7,163 nucleotides of DNA from Clostridiales bacterium (GTDB lineage Bacteria; Bacillota; Clostridia; Christensenellales; UBA3700), in contig JAAVHQ010000031.1 of assembly GCA_014799645.1 (NCBI GenBank), forward strand, positions 1 to 7,163, given 5' to 3'. Shown here one piece after another: positions 5,589 through 7,163 of this stretch. Each line of letters starts with the position of its first letter. Position 1 is the first letter of the stretch. Below the pieces are notes generated by a model. The model saw only the letters and a program-made list of their open reading frames with translations. It made no database searches and had not been told where the DNA came from. The position numbers and the translations under genes were made by a program.

Positions 5589-6275
5589 ATGAAACAAGGA
5601 AAGAGATTTATCGAGGCTTCCAAATTGGTTGATTTGACGAAGTCTTATGAGCCGCAAGAGGCTATGCAGTTGGTAGTAAACACCGCTACGGCAAAATTCG
5701 ACGAGTCTGTCGAACTTCACGTTAGACTTGGCGTAGATTCAAGACACGCAGACCAACAGGTCAGAGGCGTTGTAGTACTCCCTCACGGAACGGGTAAGAC
5801 GAAGAAAGTCCTCGTTATCGCAAAGGGCGCAAAGGCTGATGAAGCTACTGCAGCAGGCGCTGATTACGTTGGCGGCGAAGAGTATATCAACAAGATTAAG
5901 AATGAGAACTGGTTCGATTTCGACGTCTGCGTTACCACTCCCGAAATGATGGGCTTGGTAGGTAGAATCGGTAAGATCTTGGGACCTAAGGGCTTGATGC
6001 CTAACCCAAAATCCGGTACGGTTACTATGGACGTTGCTAAGGCTGTCAACGAAATCAAAGCAGGTAAGGTTGAATACAGACTTGACAAGACCAACATCAT
6101 CCACGTTGCTATCGGCAAGAAGTCTTTCGGAAGCGAAAAGCTCGTGGACAACTTCAATACCATTTTCGACGCTATTTTGAAGGCTAAGCCTGCCGCTGCT
6201 AAGGGACAATACGTCAAGAGCGTATCTATTTCCAGCACGATGGGACCCGGTATCAGACTCGCAGTCAAAATGTAA
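5589..6275 (+). CDS. rplA: 50S ribosomal protein L1
   Basis: L1 forms the mobile L1 stalk that helps deacylated tRNA leave the E site, and in many bacteria it represses its own operon by binding the mRNA. The 228 residues are close to the usual length (about 230). The two-domain fold is supported by VRLGVDSRHADQQVRG at 45-60, the insert domain with VGRIGKILGPKGLMPNP at 124-140, and the C-terminal KSVSISSTMGPGI at 210-222. AGGAGG at 5576-5581 lies seven bases before the ATG. The gap to rplK is 14 bases, so the two form one transcription unit. A new promoter and leader begin just downstream. Confidence 0.98.
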   Translation: MKQGKRFIEASKLVDLTKSYEPQEAMQLVVNTATAKFDESVELHVRLGVDSRHADQQVRGVVVLPHGTGKTKKVLVIAKGAKADEATAAGADYVGGEEYINKIKNENWFDFDVCVTTPEMMGLVGRIGKILGPKGLMPNPKSGTVTMDVAKAVNEIKAGKVEYRLDKTNIIHVAIGKKSFGSEKLVDNFNTIFDAILKAKPAAAKGQYVKSVSISSTMGPGIRLAVKM

Positions 6276-6298
6276 TTGAATTTATTTGTTAAATTCGT

Positions 6299-6327
6299 TT
6301 GACAAATATATTAAAATAACTTATTAT
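6299..6327 (+). promoter_or_regulatory. Sigma-A-type promoter for rplJ-rplL
   Basis: A perfect TTGACA at 6299-6304 is followed by a 17-bp AT-rich spacer and TATTAT at 6322-6327 (five of six matches). Transcription would start near 6334, just before the structured L10 leader, which is the expected place for a leader-controlled promoter. Confidence 0.75.
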
Positions 6328-6333
6328 AAATAA

Positions 6334-6450
6334 GCAAATATCTTGCCAAAGACAGCAAGCGCGAGCAATCGCTTAATTTCTTGCCGAGGTAGGGATGAGT
6401 TCTCAAAGAGTTTTCTACCCTCTGTGTCTTTGGCATAGAGGGTAATTTTA
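6334..6450 (+). ncRNA. Ribosomal protein L10 leader (cis-regulatory RNA)
   Basis: A perfect 10-bp closing stem pairs GCCAAAGACA (6345-6354) with TGTCTTTGGC (6425-6434). Inside it are a GCAAG/CTTGC stem (6355-6359 with 6380-6384) topped by GCGA-GCAA-TCGC (6361-6372, a GNRA-type loop), and a second arm GGTAGGGA (6388-6395) with TTTCTACC (6412-6419), including two G-U pairs. The 5' strand GCCAAAGACAGCA matches what I recall of the L10-leader family found before rplJ in Firmicutes. In B. subtilis the L10(L12)4 complex acts on this leader to attenuate rplJL transcription. Position, promoter and the following terminator-like hairpin agree with that role. Confidence 0.85.
6416..6449 (+). terminator. 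Attenuator-type terminator hairpin before rplJ
   Basis: TACCCTCT (6416-6423) pairs perfectly with AGAGGGTA (6437-6444), extendable inward by a G-U and a T-A pair, leaving a nine-base loop and followed by TTTT at 6446-6449. It uses the same 6416-6422 bases as the second arm of the L10 leader, and its loop is the 3' strand of the leader's closing stem, so the two folds exclude each other. The short T-run suggests partial termination, as fits attenuation. The rplJ ribosome binding site follows three bases later. Confidence 0.65.
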
Positions 6451-6462
6451 TAGGAGGTAAAT

Positions 6463-6954
6463 ATGTCGGCATCAAGAGATTTGAAGGCGCAACACATTGA
6501 GGAAATCAAGGGCTGGATTAAGAACTGCAACAGCATGGTAGTCGTATCTTATCAAGGTATTTCAGTCGCTGAGGATACTCAACTTCGCGCAAAATTCAGA
6601 GCTGAAAACGTTCAGTATAAAGTTCTTAAAAACAGACTTGTTCAAAGAGCTTTGACAGAACTCGGCATTGAAGGCTTTGACAACCATTTGGAAGGCTCGT
6701 CTGCTTTTGCTTTCGCAAACGGAGATGCGCTTGCCGCAGCAAAAATCGTAGTCGAAGAAGGCAAGACCATTAAGGCTCTTCAAGCAAAGTGCGGTCTTAT
6801 GGACGGCGCTTACATCGACGAAAAGGTAGTAGTAAAACTCGCATCAATACCGTCAAAAGACGTATTGCTTGCTCAACTTCTCGGAATGTTGCAAAGTCCT
6901 ATCAGCGGTTTTGCAAGAGCTATTCAACAAATTGCAGAGAAGCAAGCTGAGTAA
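6463..6954 (+). CDS. rplJ: 50S ribosomal protein L10
   Basis: L10 anchors the L12 dimers and forms the base of the 50S stalk that recruits translational GTPases. The 163-residue product shows the typical MVVVSYQGISVAEDTQLR at 25-42 and the basic KVLKNRLVQRAL at 53-64, which belongs to the rRNA-binding globular domain. The C-terminal helix (about 130-160, SKDVLLAQLLGMLQSPISGF) carries the L12 dimer sites. AGGAGGT at 6452-6458 lies four bases before the ATG. Expression is probably controlled by the upstream L10 leader and attenuator. rplL follows after 69 bases. Confidence 0.97.
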   Translation: MSASRDLKAQHIEEIKGWIKNCNSMVVVSYQGISVAEDTQLRAKFRAENVQYKVLKNRLVQRALTELGIEGFDNHLEGSSAFAFANGDALAAAKIVVEEGKTIKALQAKCGLMDGAYIDEKVVVKLASIPSKDVLLAQLLGMLQSPISGFARAIQQIAEKQAE

Positions 6955-7023
6955 TCGGTAATCAAAATTAGTCGAAAGACAACAAACTATTAAAATCAGA
7001 ATTATTATTGGAGGAATATAACA

Positions 7024-7163
7024 ATGGCAGATATCGCAAAGATGATTGAAGAAATCAAAGGTATGACAGTACTCGAACTTAACGATTTGGTTAAGGCTAT
7101 CGAAACAGAATTTGGCGTAAGCGCAGCAGCTATGGCAGTTGCAGCTCCCGCAGCAGGTGGCGC
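7024..7163 (+). CDS. rplL: 50S ribosomal protein L7/L12 (3' end outside the window)
   Basis: L12 is the multicopy stalk protein that contacts elongation factors. Only the first 46 codons are in the window. They encode the N-terminal dimerisation domain that binds the L10 helix (MADIAKMIEEIKGMTVLELN, then DLVKAIETEFGVSAAAM) and the start of the Ala/Gly/Pro hinge. GGAGG at 7010-7014 is nine bases before the ATG. The 69-base gap from rplJ contains no clear promoter or terminator, so it should be cotranscribed with rplJ. The unequal L12:L10 ratio (four or six to one) is then met by translation, which is general knowledge of the operon. Confidence 0.96.
   Translation, partial: MADIAKMIEEIKGMTVLELNDLVKAIETEFGVSAAAMAVAAPAAGG

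Noticed and set aside
5784..5810. HGTGKTKKV in the rplA product resembles a P-loop (GxxxxGKT).
   Set aside because: This is the normal HGTGK segment of L1 proteins. The spacing before GKT and the fold context do not match a nucleotide-binding loop.
6278..6296. GAATTT/AAATTC inverted repeat after rplA as a terminator.
   Set aside because: The stem is six bp with one G-C pair and only GTTT follows, so it would be too weak. The region is better explained by the rplJ promoter.
6971..6980. GTC-GAAA-GAC mini-hairpin between rplJ and rplL.
   Set aside because: A three-bp stem is too short to support as a feature, even with a GNRA loop, and no T-run follows.
1..7163. Search for CRISPR repeats, IS ends, phage genes, toxin-antitoxin pairs or defence genes.
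   Set aside because: Nothing of this kind is visible. Apart from the first two genes the window is a conserved ribosomal/transcription cluster.

Overview
The window looks like chromosomal DNA from a Bacillota (Firmicutes) relative, most likely an uncultured gut-type clostridium. This rests on three things: the gene order rpmG-secE-nusG-rplK-rplA-rplJ-rplL, strong Shine-Dalgarno sites (AGGAGG or GGAGG) before most genes, and TTGACA promoters with 17-bp spacers. The lineage below phylum is inference from gene order and protein style only. All genes lie on the + strand, no gap exceeds 300 bases, and I see no tRNA, rRNA, IS element, CRISPR array or phage gene.

Region 1 (1-2819) is the 3' part of a large surface or envelope protein whose start lies before the window. 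It has at least four Ig-like (MBG-type) repeats, a Gly/Ser linker, two hydrophobic segments, a Gln/Glu/Met-rich coiled coil, a Val-Glu-Lys-Pro repeat tract and a C-terminal domain of about 130 residues that I do not recognise. It is the least explained item here. Region 2 (2820-3867) is a monocistronic-looking short-chain dehydrogenase/reductase with its own sigma-A promoter, a hairpin leader and a very basic tail.

Region 3 (3868-7163) is the transcription/translation cluster. A strong promoter at 3904-3932 drives rpmG (L33), secE (translocase subunit) and nusG (elongation factor), very probably continuing into rplK and rplA (L11, L1). The gap before rplK holds a stem with an internal loop that resembles the L1 target in 23S rRNA, so it is a candidate site for L1 feedback on the L11-L1 genes. 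After rplA a second promoter (6299-6327) starts a structured leader of the L10-leader type, with mutually exclusive foldings and an attenuator-like hairpin, followed by rplJ and the first 46 codons of rplL. L10 and L12 form the stalk next to L11 on the 50S subunit, so both leaders would tune ribosomal stalk genes to rRNA supply.

Most of the window is ordinary housekeeping. The points most worth a second look are the multidomain membrane protein, the rRNA mimicry before rplK, unusual residues in the conserved proline loop of L11, and the switch architecture before rplJ.
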